Shown piece by piece: positions 10,336 through 21,802 of a DNA stretch of 64,000 nucleotides. The stretch spans positions 12,580,459-12,644,458 of the forward strand of contig CM053261.1 of NCBI GenBank assembly GCA_028583405.1. The letters are read 5' to 3'. The translations under genes were made by a program, and so were the position numbers. The stretch's first letter is position 1, and each line of letters begins with the position of its first letter. This DNA is from Pogonophryne albipinna (lineage: Eukaryota > Chordata > Actinopteri > Perciformes > Artedidraconidae). The notes under the pieces are model-generated. The model ran no database searches, was not told the origin of the DNA, and saw nothing but the letters and a program-made list of their open reading frames with translations.

Positions 10336-11965
10336 CACTGAACAAAAATATAAATGCAACACTTTTGTTTTTGCTCCCATTTTTCATGAGATGAACTCAA
10401 AGATCTAAAACATTTTCTATATACACAAAATAACCATTTCTCTCAAATATTGTTCACAAATCTGAAAAAATCTGTGATAGTGAGCACTTCTCCTTTGCCG
10501 AGATATCCATCCCACCTCACAGGTGTGGCATATCAAGATGCTGATTAGACAGCATGATTATTGCACAGGTGTGCCTTAGGCTGGCCACAATAAAAGGCCA
10601 CTCTGAAACGTGCAGTTTTGCTTTATTGGGGGGGGTCTGGGGGGGTCCGAAATCCAGTCAGTATCTGGTGTGACCACCATTTGCCTCACGCAGTGCAACA
10701 CATCTCCTTCGCATAGAGTTGATCAGGTTGTTGATTGTTGGTCCACTCCTCTTCAATGGCTGTGCCAAGTTGCTGGATATTGGCAGGAACTGGAACACGC
10801 TGTCGTATACGCCGATCCAGAGCATCCCAAACATGCTCAATGGGTGACATGTCCGGTGAGTATGCTGGCCATGCAAGAACTGGGATGTTTTCAGCCTCCA
10901 GGAATTGTGTACAGATCCTTGCAACATGGGGCCGTGCATTATCATGCTGCAACATGAGGTGATGGTCGTGGATGAATGGCACAACAATGGGCCTCAGGAT
11001 CACGTCACGGTATCTCTGTGCATTCACAATGCCATCAATAAAATGCACCTGTGTTCGTCGTCCATACCATACGCCTGCCCATACCGTAACCCCACCACCA
11101 CCATGGGCCACTCGATTCACAACATTGACATCAGAAAACCGCTCACCCACACAACGCCACACACGCTGTCTGCCATCTACCCTGAACAGTGAAAACCGGG
11201 ATTCATCCGTGAAGAGAACACCTCTCCAACGTGCCGGACGCCATCGAATGTGAGCATTTGCCCACTCAAGTCGGTTACGACGACGAACCGGAGTCAGGTC
11301 GAGACCCCGATGAGGACGACGAGCATGCAGATGAGCTTCCCTGAGACGGTTTCTGACAGTTTGTGCAGAAATTCTTTGGTTATGCAAACCGATTGTTGCA
11401 GCAGCTGTCCGAGTGGCTGGTCTCAGACGATCTTGGAGGTGAACATGCTGGATGTGGAGGTCCTGGGCTGGTGTGGTTACACGTGGTCTGCGGTTGTGAG
11501 GCCGGTTGGATGTACTGCCAAATTCTCTGAAACGCCTTTGGAGACGGCTTATGGTAGAGAAATGAACATTCAATTCACGGGCAACAGCTCTGGTGGACAT
11601 TCCTGCTGTCAGCATGCCAATTGCACGCTCCCTCAAAACTTGCGACATCTGTGGCATTGTGCTGTGTGATAAAACTGAACATTTTAGAGTGGCCTTTTAT
11701 TGTGGCCAGCCTAAGGCACTCCTGTGCAATAATCATGCTGTCTAATCAGCATCTTGATATGCCACACCTGTGAGGTGGGATGGATTATCTCGGCAAACGA
11801 GAAGTGCTCACTATCACAGATGTTTTCAGATTTGTGAACAATATTTGAGAGAAATGGTTATTTTGTGTATATAGAAAATGTTTTAGATCTTTTTAATTTA
11901 ATTAGTTAATCTCATGAAAAATGGGAGCAAAAACAAAAGTGTTGCATTTATATTTTTGTTCAGTG
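10336..11965 (-). mobile_element. Tc1/mariner element, near full length
   Basis: Ends CACTGAACAAAAATATAAAT and its complement abut TA dinucleotides (10334-10335, 11966-11967). The inverted repeats extend about 280 bp inward. Length is about 1.63 kb, usual for Tc1 elements, with the transposase on the minus strand. The right TIR has a short extra AT-rich stretch (TTTTTAATTTAATTAG) near 11890. Confidence 0.92.
10686..11657 (-). CDS. Tc1-like DD34E transposase, C-terminal frameshift
   Basis: A 323-aa frame. N-terminal helix-turn-helix region (ERAIGMLTAGMSTRAVAREL...STISRLQRRF) is followed by a second DNA-binding domain with an Arg-rich linker, then the DDE core: FTDESRF, QHDNARPHVA and SPDMSPIEHVWD. 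The second Asp and the Glu are separated by 34 residues. The expected C-terminus (RRRCVALREANGGHTRY) is in another frame, at 10658-10740, so a small deletion near 10735-10742 breaks the frame and swaps the last ~17 residues. The catalytic triad is intact; activity is doubtful. Confidence 0.85.
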   Translation of the reverse strand: MPQMSQVLRERAIGMLTAGMSTRAVARELNVHFSTISRLQRRFREFGSTSNRPHNRRPRVTTPAQDLHIQHVHLQDRLRPATRTAAATIGLHNQRISAQTVRNRLREAHLHARRPHRGLDLTPVRRRNRLEWANAHIRWRPARWRGVLFTDESRFSLFRVDGRQRVWRCVGERFSDVNVVNRVAHGGGGVTVWAGVWYGRRTQVHFIDGIVNAQRYRDVILRPIVVPFIHDHHLMLQHDNARPHVARICTQFLEAENIPVLAWPAYSPDMSPIEHVWDALDRRIRQRVPVPANIQQLGTAIEEEWTNNQQPDQLYAKEMCCTA

Positions 11966-12160
11966 TATATACTAATCAAAGTTAAACCTCTACCGACTAG
12001 TAGAATGAAGAGCAATTCCTCTTCGAAAAGTCAGTTAATCTCTGCTACTTAATCCCATGCACATGAGTGACCAGACTTTTCCTGCCATGGATAAGCAGGA
12101 ACAATGGTCAACTATCCAGCACATAAATCAGTACTTACTGCAAAAAAACACACTAAGTAA

Positions 12161-12665
<505 letters not shown>

Positions 12666-13059
12666 TAAGTGCTCTTAAACCAGTAGAGTTGTAATATACA
12701 TAGACTGGCTGTTGGACAGTTAGAGATCGATCTGTCCTTCGACACTGTGCATTATGTTTTTAAATAATGTTTGTCTTTGGATTAATACAAAGAAAATGTG
12801 GATCAAATGTCTCCACCCCTCTTTGGAAGGTCTTATCTTTTATTATTTTACTATATTCAATTCAAGTATATCTTTAAGGGTTTCAAGCTTATTAATCTGG
12901 AATACAATGTGGAATAGATTTTAAAAAATGATTAATATCCAACATACAACTTGTTTTTAAATAGATCTTTTATGTAGTTACATACACATTATTTTAATAA
13001 TGTTTAACATAAACCAATACAATACTTAAACTTATATATAATGTCATTTCTGTTTAAAG

Positions 13060-13172
13060 GAAAAAGGCCAATGTCTTCCATGTGTCCGGCTATCCTCTTT
13101 GACAAAAACAACAAAGTTAAGATGGTGGTTGGAGGCTCAGGAGGAACGAAAATTACAACTTCTATCGCTCAG
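13060..13172 (+). CDS. ggt1: GGT small-subunit exon
   Basis: Encodes [20 protein letters not shown] then [16 protein letters not shown]. The SS pair and the GG oxyanion-hole pair are conserved. Confidence 0.92.
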
Positions 13173-13269
13173 GTAAAATTGCAAGAAGTTAAATTAATGA
13201 GTTGCATTAATTTAACTATTTAATTACTCTGTTGGGTTATAATCGTCTAAAATCTTTGTTGTTTTGAAG

Positions 13270-13384
13270 GTGATTCTAAATGCACTGTTCTTTGACTATG
13301 ATCTGAAAAAAGCTGTGTCGGGGGCCGAGGCTCCACAACCAGCTGGATCCCAACGCCACTGATGCAGAACCAGACTTTGACAAA
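13270..13384 (+). CDS. ggt1: GGT exon with +1 frameshift
   Basis: Starts VILNALFFDYDLKKAVSG. The G-run 13320-13324 is one base too long: the expected PRLHNQLDPNATDAEP continues in the shifted frame from 13325. As written, translation stops at 13360-13362. The correct frame exactly meets the GTGAGT donor at 13385 if one G is ignored. Confidence 0.85.
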
Positions 13385-14033
13385 GTGAGTGTCACAAAAA
13401 CAACACTGACGTATGTGAGTGTGTGGGTAGACAATCCCTCACACAAAAGCCCAGCTAACATAAAGCCCTTCTAACTTCTTACCCAAGAATTCATTATTTC
13501 TACCTTCAGGGGTGTGAAGAATGGAGAAAAATATTTCAGCAATTTGTGGTGGTAACGGGCTATTTGTGGTCTGTCTAAAAATAGGCAAATCCTCCTATAT
13601 ACCGTGTATGGTTGCTGTAAAACTTGCTCATCTCAATGTAATGTATTTTAAATGTACCATTAAGGGTAATTAATGGAAAGATATTAACTAGAAAACTAAC
13701 CCTTTATTTGATGTTTTTACTGGGATGTAAAATATGTAGCTTCTGTTGCTACCACATACGCATGATTTTGAAATCTTATCAATTGTGTGTCGGGCAGCAC
13801 ATCACACTTCAGTGTTTTCTTTGATTACTGGCTTAATTGAAGATTTATTTTCACAGACGTTACTCAACATGATTTCTTAAAAATGGGCATCATTCCCAAT
13901 TTATCAAAACGTTTTAAAACCAACACTCTGAACAGACTTGGCATTTTTTATCCCTGCTGTGCGCTAAAAAGATCTAACTTGAACATCGTGCCACATTTAT
14001 TCAGTTTTCTTTCATATTTGCTCCTGTTTGCAG

Positions 14034-14179
14034 AACGTCCTGGAAGGTTTGGCATTGAAGAACCACGAGATAAGTACCTGAAATCGACAATAGCTGTGGT
14101 GCAGGCGGTGGTTCGCTATGAAGACGGACTCCACGCGCAGTCAGATTCTCGCAAGTGGGCGTACGCCGCCGGGTACTGA
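14034..14179 (+). CDS. ggt1: GGT last exon with -1 frameshift
   Basis: NVLEGLALKNHEIS reads from the acceptor, then meets TGA at 14079-14081. The rest, KSTIAVVQAVVRYEDGLHAQ and SDSRKWAYAAGY-stop, lies in a frame displaced by a missing base near 14067-14071. The terminal GY-stop matches GGT1. Confidence 0.85.
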
Positions 14180-14266
14180 GGTCATACACTCACCACTGAT
14201 TATGCACGGAGCCTGTAGCGGCATGAACTTTGACACCAGTTCTACGAGCTGAGAGATTAGAGACTT

Positions 14267-14272
14267 AATAAA
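14267..14272 (+). other. ggt1: candidate poly(A) signal of GGT gene
   Basis: AATAAA lies 88 bp after the GGT stop codon, a usual distance for a short 3' UTR. Confidence 0.5.
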
Positions 14273-14279
14273 GAACAAG

Positions 14280-15498
14280 GAAACAACGTAGACACCAATT
14301 GTTCTTTCATTAACATAGAACATGCTTCATCATGACACAACTCAGATAACAGCACGTGACTTTTGCTCTCTATGACCTTGAAACAAAGCGCCTCAGTCTG
14401 AAATGAATTCTGAATATTTAGTCTAATGTCTGACGCATTTATATGCCGCATCATTTCAAGTGATTAAGAATGCACAAGCCATTAGAAGTTTAACCATCAG
14501 CAGTGTTTTTGTTAACAGCCTCAGTCACACATGTTTCCAACCCTACCTGTTTATGAAGCACTTTGTAAATCATTAGCAGTGTTGAGCTGTTCATTTTGTT
14601 TTCCTTTAAGATATGATTTGTGACGTCAATGGTTATTGCTAAAAATTAAACTCAAGCAAACAGAATAAACCAAAACAAAAGGAAAAACCTCAAATAATCA
14701 TCTTTTAATCTTTTAAAACATTAACATATTTCACCAGGATGTTCATAGGTGACAGCAGACAAGGGAGGACAGGCATAACCCATTTTAAAAATAAAGACTA
14801 TAAGACCTCAGGGACAAACAGTCCTCATGACTTACAGTAATGTCCCATAGCCCAGAGTGCAATGGCCTGTAATGACCCCATAACAATATTACAGCTGTCG
14901 CTGCTCACTGTCAGCGCTGGGATTCAGGGCTCTTCTTCTCTCAGCGGCAGTGCAAATGTGTTACATATTATTCAAATGTAAAAAGAATGTAAAATGATAC
15001 TGCCTTTATCAAAGTTTTGCTTGAAATGTCTGATCTACCTGTGATAGAAGCTGTGATAACACAAAGAGGTTTAACATTCACAACACATATTTATTTAACT
15101 TACAATCTCAATGTTAGTAGATCACAATAGATTTTATTGTTTTTCTCAAATTGATTGAAGAGATATTGTCGATTATTTTATTTTCCTTCAAATTAAACAC
15201 TTGAAATGAACATACTGTGATGAATAAAATCAAACTGCTTATACAAGTATTACTGGTGTCAGGCTTTAATATTTAGTCTGGTGATCCTCACATATATATA
15301 GTACCTAAGGTTGTCATTAACAAGACTAAAGGGGCTTTCACACAGTAGCTGGGATATTTTAGTCTAAACCAAAGTGGAGCAGAATCAAGAGAACCATTTT
15401 GTCATCCCTAGAGCCATAACTAACAAACAGTGTAAGGAGATAGGGAGGATAAAGTACAATGAATGTCCCCAGCCAGACTTAAATTGGGTACATCAATA
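14280..15498. other. intergenic sequence without recognised features
   Basis: AT-rich sequence downstream of GGT. No coding homology, tRNA or clear transposon ends were recognised. Confidence 0.55.
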
Positions 15499-15502
15499 TT
15501 AA

Positions 15503-16212
15503 AGAGGCCCTATTATGCTCATTCTCAAGTTCATATTTTTATTTTGTGGCTCTACTGTGACATGTTTACATGCTTTAATGTTCAGAAAGTGCTTTTTTTT
15601 CTCATACTGCCTGTGCTGATGCAGACTGTGATTGGTCAACCGCGTAGTGATGTCACGCCCTTTAGCTTATCTCGTACAATGTGTTGGAGCAGTAGCCAAT
15701 AGAAGTGTTACATAGTGATGTCACTATGTTACGGAGGTAAACAAAGGAGACCAATGGAGAGGTTTCAGGCAGGGGGGGATTGTGTGTGAGAGAAACTCCC
15801 TCTGGAGGGAACACATGGATGTTAGCCTTTGCAGACCATTTACATGCACAACAACCTATATTTCGATCTGAGTTGTTTTGATGTAACGATAGTATTTATT
15901 GCCAAGAATACACAGATGAATGTAATGGTGTTTGGCGATTAGACCCGGTTGTGTGATAGTATCATTCGGGAGGGGAAAAACAAGCCGATAAAAATCCCCT
16001 CGGGTCTAGACACTAGTGGTGGTGGTGGAGGCATGAAGGGATTGATGGAAGTCGGTCTGAAGGGGAGTGGTTACAGCTTGACGTGAACCCTGGAGCTATG
16101 ATTGGCTTTTGGGAATAAACACGAAAGTGATAGGGTTCGCTGGGGAGTGAACGCCCCTGATCGCTGATTGGGAGGAAAGGGAGCCAAACCCAAAAAGTAT
16201 AATAGGGCTTCT
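15503..16212. mobile_element. 710-bp TTAA MITE
   Basis: Left end AGAGGCCCTATTATGCTC and right end AGTATAATAGGGCTTCT form inverted repeats flanked by TTAA (15499-15502 and 16213-16216). Related copies lie at 1-349 (inverted) and 18645-18799 (short). Confidence 0.8.
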
Positions 16213-16216
16213 TTAA

Positions 16217-17226
16217 ATTATATGCGTTTTGGCCCTGAAAACTGCAAGTACTTTTTAAAATTAGTGACTTGCACCACCTGCTGAGGTTTCATTATTATTT
16301 AGGAGATGATAAATGTAGAAATTATCAAGTCACACAACCATTTTCATTGAAGGCCCAATTAAGCATTATCTGACTCCCACATAGTCATAATGAACTTTTG
16401 AGTTATGCACTAAAAAGTTTGTGTTTCAATGTCTACGTCTTAATTTAAACCACTGCCTTGCATGACACTTTCATGGCATCTAAAAGCATAAAATACCTCC
16501 TGAGGAAAATCTGCTACATCAAGGGACTGTGTGACTAAGAGTGTCAAAACAAGCCAGAGAGTCAACACCGGATTATATAACTGCTCAGGCTTTACGTGAA
16601 AGATAATTTTGGCACAGTGTTGTTTAAATGAACGTTTTTCATACAAAGAGGGTCATTTCAAGAAGCGATGAAGTCACAACTTATCCACATTAACTAATTT
16701 GTCATACAACAAAGAAAGTGGGGCTTCACACAGACTCAAATGTGCATGTTCTCATAACTCACATCTAGTGCCTCAAAGGAAAACGAAGCAGAATCCACTT
16801 AAGAAATCATTACTAATTCATCGGTCTCTCTCCTGAAATGTATCTCATTACTGCTTCTTTGTCTCACAGCTAAAGTGCTGCTCTGAAACAGGGAAAACAG
16901 GAAAACATGACGCAGATTATTGCTGATCATACTATACTCAGAATAAAGGATAAATGTATAAAAAGCTGCCGTGTAGGAATGAGCTCAAGCTGTGCGTCTT
17001 TGGTTGAAAAGCACATCTGGTGACAATCACTCGTCTTTGTTCAGATTTTTCTTTATTGTGAAATCACAAATATTCACAGATGATAATTGTAAAAAAGTGT
17101 GTTACTATTATGCATAACATTTTCAGATATTAAAACACAGAAAACAACATGTTGTTGGTATGAAAATAAAGTATTTTTCTTTAGATAATGTTAACTGTGA
17201 ATCAACTTGTTAACTGTGAATCAACT

Positions 17227-17228
<2 letters not shown>
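16217..17228. other. intergenic sequence without recognised features
   Basis: No coding homology or repeat structure was recognised before the TA microsatellite. Confidence 0.5.
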
Positions 17229-17306
<78 letters not shown>

Positions 17307-17320
17307 AGATATAGATATAT

Positions 17321-17371
<51 letters not shown>
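17229..17371. repeat. (TA)n microsatellite with TAGATA core
   Basis: Pure TA repeats interrupted by five GATATA units at about 17289-17322. This tract, together with 18205-18247, is the insertion site of the Tc1 derivative. Confidence 0.95.
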
Positions 17372-17374
<3 letters not shown>

Positions 17375-17708
17375 TGAACAAAAATATAAATGCAACACTT
17401 TTGTTTTTGCTCCCATTTTTCATGAGATGAACTCAAAGATCTAAAACATTTTCTATATACACAAAATAACCATTTCTCTCAAATATTGTTCACAAATCTG
17501 AAAAAATCTGTGATAGTGAGCACTTCTCCTTTGCCGAGATAATCCATCCCACCTCACAGGTGTGGCATATCAAGATGCTGATTAGACAGCATGATTATTG
17601 CACAGGTGTGCCTTAGGCTGGCCACAATAAAAGGCCACTCTGAAACGTGCAGTTTTGCTTTATTGGGGGGGTCTGGGGGGTCCGGAAACCAGTCAGTATC
17701 TGGTGTGA

Positions 17709-17741
17709 GGGGTAGGGGTAGGGTTAGGGGTAGGGTTAGGG
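17709..17741 (+). repeat. telomere-like (TTAGGG) variant tract, left arm
   Basis: GGGGTAGGGGTAGGGTTAGG and onward: mixed TAGGGG and TTAGGG units, mirrored on the opposite arm. Confidence 0.75.
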
Positions 17742-17840
17742 TAATGTTGTGAATCGAGTGGCCCATGGTGGTGGTGGGGTTATGGTATGGGCAGGCGTAT
17801 GTAATGGACGACGAACACAGGCCACTCAATTCACAACATT

Positions 17841-17869
17841 ACCCTAACCCTAACCCTACCCCTACCCCT
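17841..17869 (-). repeat. telomere-like (CCCTAA) tract, right arm
   Basis: ACCCTAACCCTAACCCTACC and onward contains two perfect CCCTAA units, in inverse orientation to 17709-17741. Confidence 0.75.
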
Positions 17870-18203
17870 CACACCAGATACTGACTGGTTTTCGGACCCC
17901 CCCAGACCCCCCCAATAAAGCAAAAATGCACGTTTCAGAGTGGCCTTTTATTGTGGCCATTCTAAGGCACACCTGTGCAATAATCATGCTGTCTAATCAG
18001 CATCTTGATATGCCACACCCGTGAGGTGGGATGGATTATCTTGGCAAAGGAGAAGTGCTCACTATCACAGATTTTTTCAGATTTGTGAACAATATTTGAG
18101 AGAAATGGTTATTTTGTGTATATAGAAAATGTTTTAGATCTTTGAGTTCATCTCATGAAAAATGGGAGCAAAAACAAAAGTGTTGCGTTTATATTTTTGT
18201 TCA

Positions 18204-18204
<1 letters not shown>

Positions 18205-18247
<43 letters not shown>
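18205..18247. repeat. (TA)n microsatellite
   Basis: Continuation of the TA tract on the right side of the Tc1 derivative. Confidence 0.9.
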
Positions 18248-18251
<4 letters not shown>

Positions 18252-18542
18252 TTTAATGAAATTCTACAGCATTTTCTTCGCTTTAAAAAAAGGTCACAAT
18301 ATGCCCAGGAAATAATGTTGTTTCACATACAGTCTCACATTTTTAAGGTCACATGTAAAAAGGATTCCATGGCTCAATAACAAATCCTACAAAGTTCATT
18401 GAGGAAATAAAACATTCTCTGATAATTATGAAATTGGTTCTCTAAACATTTTTATAAATACTTTTCTTTTGAACACAGTTGCCTTTATGGACTGCTGCTG
18501 CAATATACTGTTTAATCCCACAGAGCTTTATAGCAGATCTCA

Positions 18543-18612
18543 GCAGTATATCAGCAGTTCATCAGAATCAGAATCAGGTTTATTACCAGGTAGGTTTACA
18601 CGTACGAGGAAT
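18543..18612 (+). repeat. fish LINE-like 3' tail relic
   Basis: Contains ATCAGAATCAGGTTTATTAC then GGTTTACACGTACGAGGAAT, a tail motif frequent at the ends of fish non-LTR retroelements. Assignment is from memory and weak. Confidence 0.4.
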
Positions 18613-18644
18613 CATGGTGTATTGTGTCAGACCACGTCATTTAA

Positions 18645-18799
18645 AGAGGATATATTATGCTCATTGTCAGTGTGTGAGAGAGAAACTGCTTCTGGAAAGG
18701 GACATTTGGATTTGTAGCCTTTGCAGACCATTTACATGAACACAAATCTATAACACACACCAGGAAGGGAAAAAACAGAGAAGCATAATAGGGCCTCTT
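18645..18799. mobile_element. 155-bp TTAA MITE, deleted copy
   Basis: Ends AGAGGATATATTATGCTC and AGCATAATAGGGCCTCT, next to TTAA on both sides; a short relative of 15503-16212. Confidence 0.75.
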
Positions 18800-18847
18800 T
18801 TAAATAGTATGACAATCATTAATAGTTTCTTGATTGATGATGTAGGT

Positions 18848-21723
18848 CAGGCCTATTCAACTAGCGGCCCACGGGCCGAATCAGGCCCTTCAGAACTTTT
18901 TTCAGGCCCACAAGAGGTTGCCTGCAAATCGAAATGGCATATGTGTAATAGCATAAATACAACTAATGTCTGATCACACTATATCCAACGATGTGGTGAA
19001 AACGCTGGTTTTTCCATTCATTTGAATTATTTTGAATCCGTTATTTTTGCCTGCCGCGCTCTGCTCATTAAAAAAAACAAAAAAAAACACACTGTGTCCG
19101 CACTTGTCATTGACTCAGTCAAACTCACGTTACACACTAGGTTCGCGGGCCACAGAGAAAGTACTTTAGTTAACAACAGCTTCAAGATGTCTCTCTCCAA
19201 GCCCAAGAAACGTAAAGTTGATTCGGAAAATCGCCAATTCCAGAATGAATGGACTGACAAATATGTATTTACTTTGCCAGCCGCAACAAGTAATAAACCG
19301 GTGTGTTTATTGTGCAACGAAAGTATATCCGTGATGAAAGAATACAACGTAAAGCGACACTACAACTCCAATCACGGCTCGTTTTCTGCCAGTTTTCCCG
19401 TGGGCTCAGAGGAACGGAGAAGGAAAGTACAGGGACTGCTAGCATCATTTGAACGGAGTCAAGTGGCTTTTAGTCGCTTTTGCACGGAACAAGAGAGAGC
19501 TACGATAGCATCCCTGCGAGTAGCTTGGACACTAGCCAGACAGAAGAGGCCCTTTACCGACGCGGAGACCGTTAAAGAGTGCATGCTTGCTGTCATCGAT
19601 GAAGTGGTTATTGACCAAAAAGTAAAAGACAGCGTCACTTCAGCCATTAAAAAAGTACCTCTCTCAGACACAACAACACTTCGAAGAGTGGAACTACTTG
19701 CAAAGGATGTGTCGGGGAAGCTTTTGGAAAACCTTCGAAAAGCAGAGTTTATATCAATCGCTGTGGACGAATCAACTGACTGTACTGACATGGCCCAGCT
19801 GTGCATCTATGTGAGGTTTTTCGATGGAGTTCGCTTTAGGGAAGAACTTCTGGGGCTTATTCCGTTGGAGGGACACACTACAGGTGAGGTTATCTTTCAA
19901 AAGATAGTCTCGTTTTTTAACGAACGTCAACTGGATTTAAAAAAAGTGTGCCTGTTGGTCACTGATGGCGCTCCAGCTATGATCGGCAGAGTGCAGGGGC
20001 TGGTGGCGCGTCTATCTGCCATAGCCCCACACATGCAGTATTTACACTGTATTATTCATCAATCTGTGTTGTGTGCAAAGCTCAGTGGTGATTTGAAAAA
20101 CACCATGGACACTGTCATGAACATTGTGAATTTCATTCGCTCAACCTCCAGCCTACAACACCGCCTGTTCCGTCAGCTGCTTGCTGACACGTTTGCTGAA
20201 CACACGGACTTACTCGTCCATAACGATGTCCGATGGCTCAGCAAAGGAAAGGTCCTGGATCGTTTCTGTGAACTCCGCCAGGAGATTGTGTCTTTCCTTC
20301 GCACGTGTAAGCACAAACGAGCTACAAACCTCTTGGAGCGCATGTTAGATGAACAGTTTATGGCAGATGTTTACTTTCTGTGTGACATTTTTGGACACTT
20401 GAACACTTTGAACTGCGAGCTGCAGGGTCGCGAAAAGTCTATCGCTGATTTGGTTGAAAAACTTTGTGCCTTCAAGACAAAGCTAACGATCTTCAAAACA
20501 GACCTAATGACGACAAAACTGCTGCACTTCCCAAAACTCTGTGCATTTATGACCACATCACCTGGAGCAAACATAACGCCAGTCATGACAGACTTCATGA
20601 CAAAATTGACTGATAACTTTACTGACAGATTCCAAGGCTTCAGCATTCCAATTGAGGTATTGCAGTTTGCTCGTGACCCGTTTTCCATCAAGCCTGATGC
20701 AGACTTCTGTGTAAAAGTAAAAGAGGTAATATCTTGCATTGATGAGAGCCTCTTTCAGATGGAGCTGGTTGATGTGCAGTCTTCCTTTGCTTTAAAACAG
20801 CTCCTGCAGTCTGAGGGTGTAGTGGACTTTTGGTCTAACCATGTTAGCCAGTATCAGTACCCCACAATGAGGAAGGTGGCCTTGCTTATACTGACAATGT
20901 TTGGATCTACCTATACTTGTGAGTCTAGCTTTTCTCATATGAATGCCATCAAAACAAGGGCACGTTGCTCCATGACCAATGAGAAGTTGCATGAGTGTCT
21001 CAGGATTGCTCTTACCACTTATGAGCCAAACTATGCTGAAATAGCTAAATCAAGGCAGTGTAATTTCTCTCACTGACTCAAACAGGCTAAACATGACAGA
21101 AGTCTGATTCATGGTATGTATGCAGATCTGTTTTTATGGTCATTCATTTTATGGTCATTCAAACAAGCCTACTTACTGTTTCGAAAAATGTCCAAAAAAA
21201 TCCAAGATATGAATGTTATTGTGAGTCTGATGGCTATTGTTTTACTATGTTCTATTTGCATTTAGTATTACATTTTATGGACTTGTGTTGTCTTCAATGC
21301 ACCTTATGTATGCTTGGAAGTGTTGAGGATATTATAAACAGGGTTACTTACTGTTAATGTGATGAATACTGTTTTATTATATTCATCTTGTTTTGTACAT
21401 TAGTGGACATGGAACTGTTGGGGAAAAAACCTCATGTCTCCTTAGTTTTAAAGATGCAACATTTTGCACTTTTGTGTCAAGCCTTGTAACCGAAGCTTTC
21501 CTACTTTTTTATGGATTGGTCGCTTTCTGTAATGATTTATGTTGATACAATTAAAGTTAAAAAAGGGATGCACTTGACTAGTTAATTTAATGTATTAGTA
21601 TCTATTAACACTACTGTAAGCAAGAGTTATTTGTTGTGATTCCTTGACAAAGTATTGTGTGGCCCACAAACCCCCTGTGATTTTCCTATTTGGCCCACTT
21701 GCTAATGAAGTTGAATAGCCCTG
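18848..21723 (+). mobile_element. complete hAT transposon, perfect 8-bp TSD
   Basis: Left end CAGGCCTATTCAACTAGCGG and right end AAGTTGAATAGCCCTG are TIRs with CAGG(C/G)CTATTCAACT in common. The duplication ATGTAGGT flanks it exactly (18840-18847 and 21724-21731). Length is 2,876 bp with one uninterrupted transposase ORF. Everything visible is consistent with a recent, possibly autonomous copy. Confidence 0.93.
19187..21076 (+). CDS. hAT transposase (GTF2IRD2/ZBED-like clade), intact
   Basis: The frame is open from 19022, but the Met at 19187 (MSLSKPKKRKV) is the likely start, giving 629 aa, with an SV40-like basic NLS PKKRKV at residues 6-11. A zinc finger (C40, C43, H58, H63) follows. The RNase H-like core has Asp194 (AVDESTD) and Asp260 (VTDGAPAM), the LHCIIHQSVLCAKL C-x2-H block and VRWLSKGKVLDRF. 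The C-terminal dimerisation region has FGSTYTCESSFSHMNAIKTR, with Glu579 as candidate third acidic residue. No stop or frameshift breaks it. The closest domesticated relatives I recall are GTF2IRD2/Charlie8-type proteins. Confidence 0.88.
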   Translation: MSLSKPKKRKVDSENRQFQNEWTDKYVFTLPAATSNKPVCLLCNESISVMKEYNVKRHYNSNHGSFSASFPVGSEERRRKVQGLLASFERSQVAFSRFCTEQERATIASLRVAWTLARQKRPFTDAETVKECMLAVIDEVVIDQKVKDSVTSAIKKVPLSDTTTLRRVELLAKDVSGKLLENLRKAEFISIAVDESTDCTDMAQLCIYVRFFDGVRFREELLGLIPLEGHTTGEVIFQKIVSFFNERQLDLKKVCLLVTDGAPAMIGRVQGLVARLSAIAPHMQYLHCIIHQSVLCAKLSGDLKNTMDTVMNIVNFIRSTSSLQHRLFRQLLADTFAEHTDLLVHNDVRWLSKGKVLDRFCELRQEIVSFLRTCKHKRATNLLERMLDEQFMADVYFLCDIFGHLNTLNCELQGREKSIADLVEKLCAFKTKLTIFKTDLMTTKLLHFPKLCAFMTTSPGANITPVMTDFMTKLTDNFTDRFQGFSIPIEVLQFARDPFSIKPDADFCVKVKEVISCIDESLFQMELVDVQSSFALKQLLQSEGVVDFWSNHVSQYQYPTMRKVALLILTMFGSTYTCESSFSHMNAIKTRARCSMTNEKLHECLRIALTTYEPNYAEIAKSRQCNFSH

Positions 21724-21802
21724 ATGTAGGTCATCACTGAAGAGTCTGAGCACCAAGGGTTAAAGGGATCACATTTTGTTGAAGGCACATTTTTGTTTTT
21801 AA

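Larger units (their letters stand above)
17372..18206. mobile_element. fold-back Tc1 derivative with telomere-like repeats
   Basis: Both ends are about 330 bp of the same TIR found in the Tc1 element at 10336-11965. Between them is an inner palindrome (about 17696-17762 against 17820-17880) built of TAGGGG/TTAGGG units plus a short transposase piece (the stretch homologous to 11050-11125). No transposase ORF remains, so it is non-autonomous. Confidence 0.85.

Noticed and set aside
10905..11669. Plus-strand ORFs opposite the Tc1 transposase
   Set aside because: Antisense shadows of the transposase; no domain of their own.
17202..17444. Tyr/Ile-rich ORFs on both strands
   Set aside because: Pure translation of the TA microsatellite.
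19459..20739. Minus-strand ORFs opposite the hAT transposase
   Set aside because: Antisense shadows of an intact coding frame.
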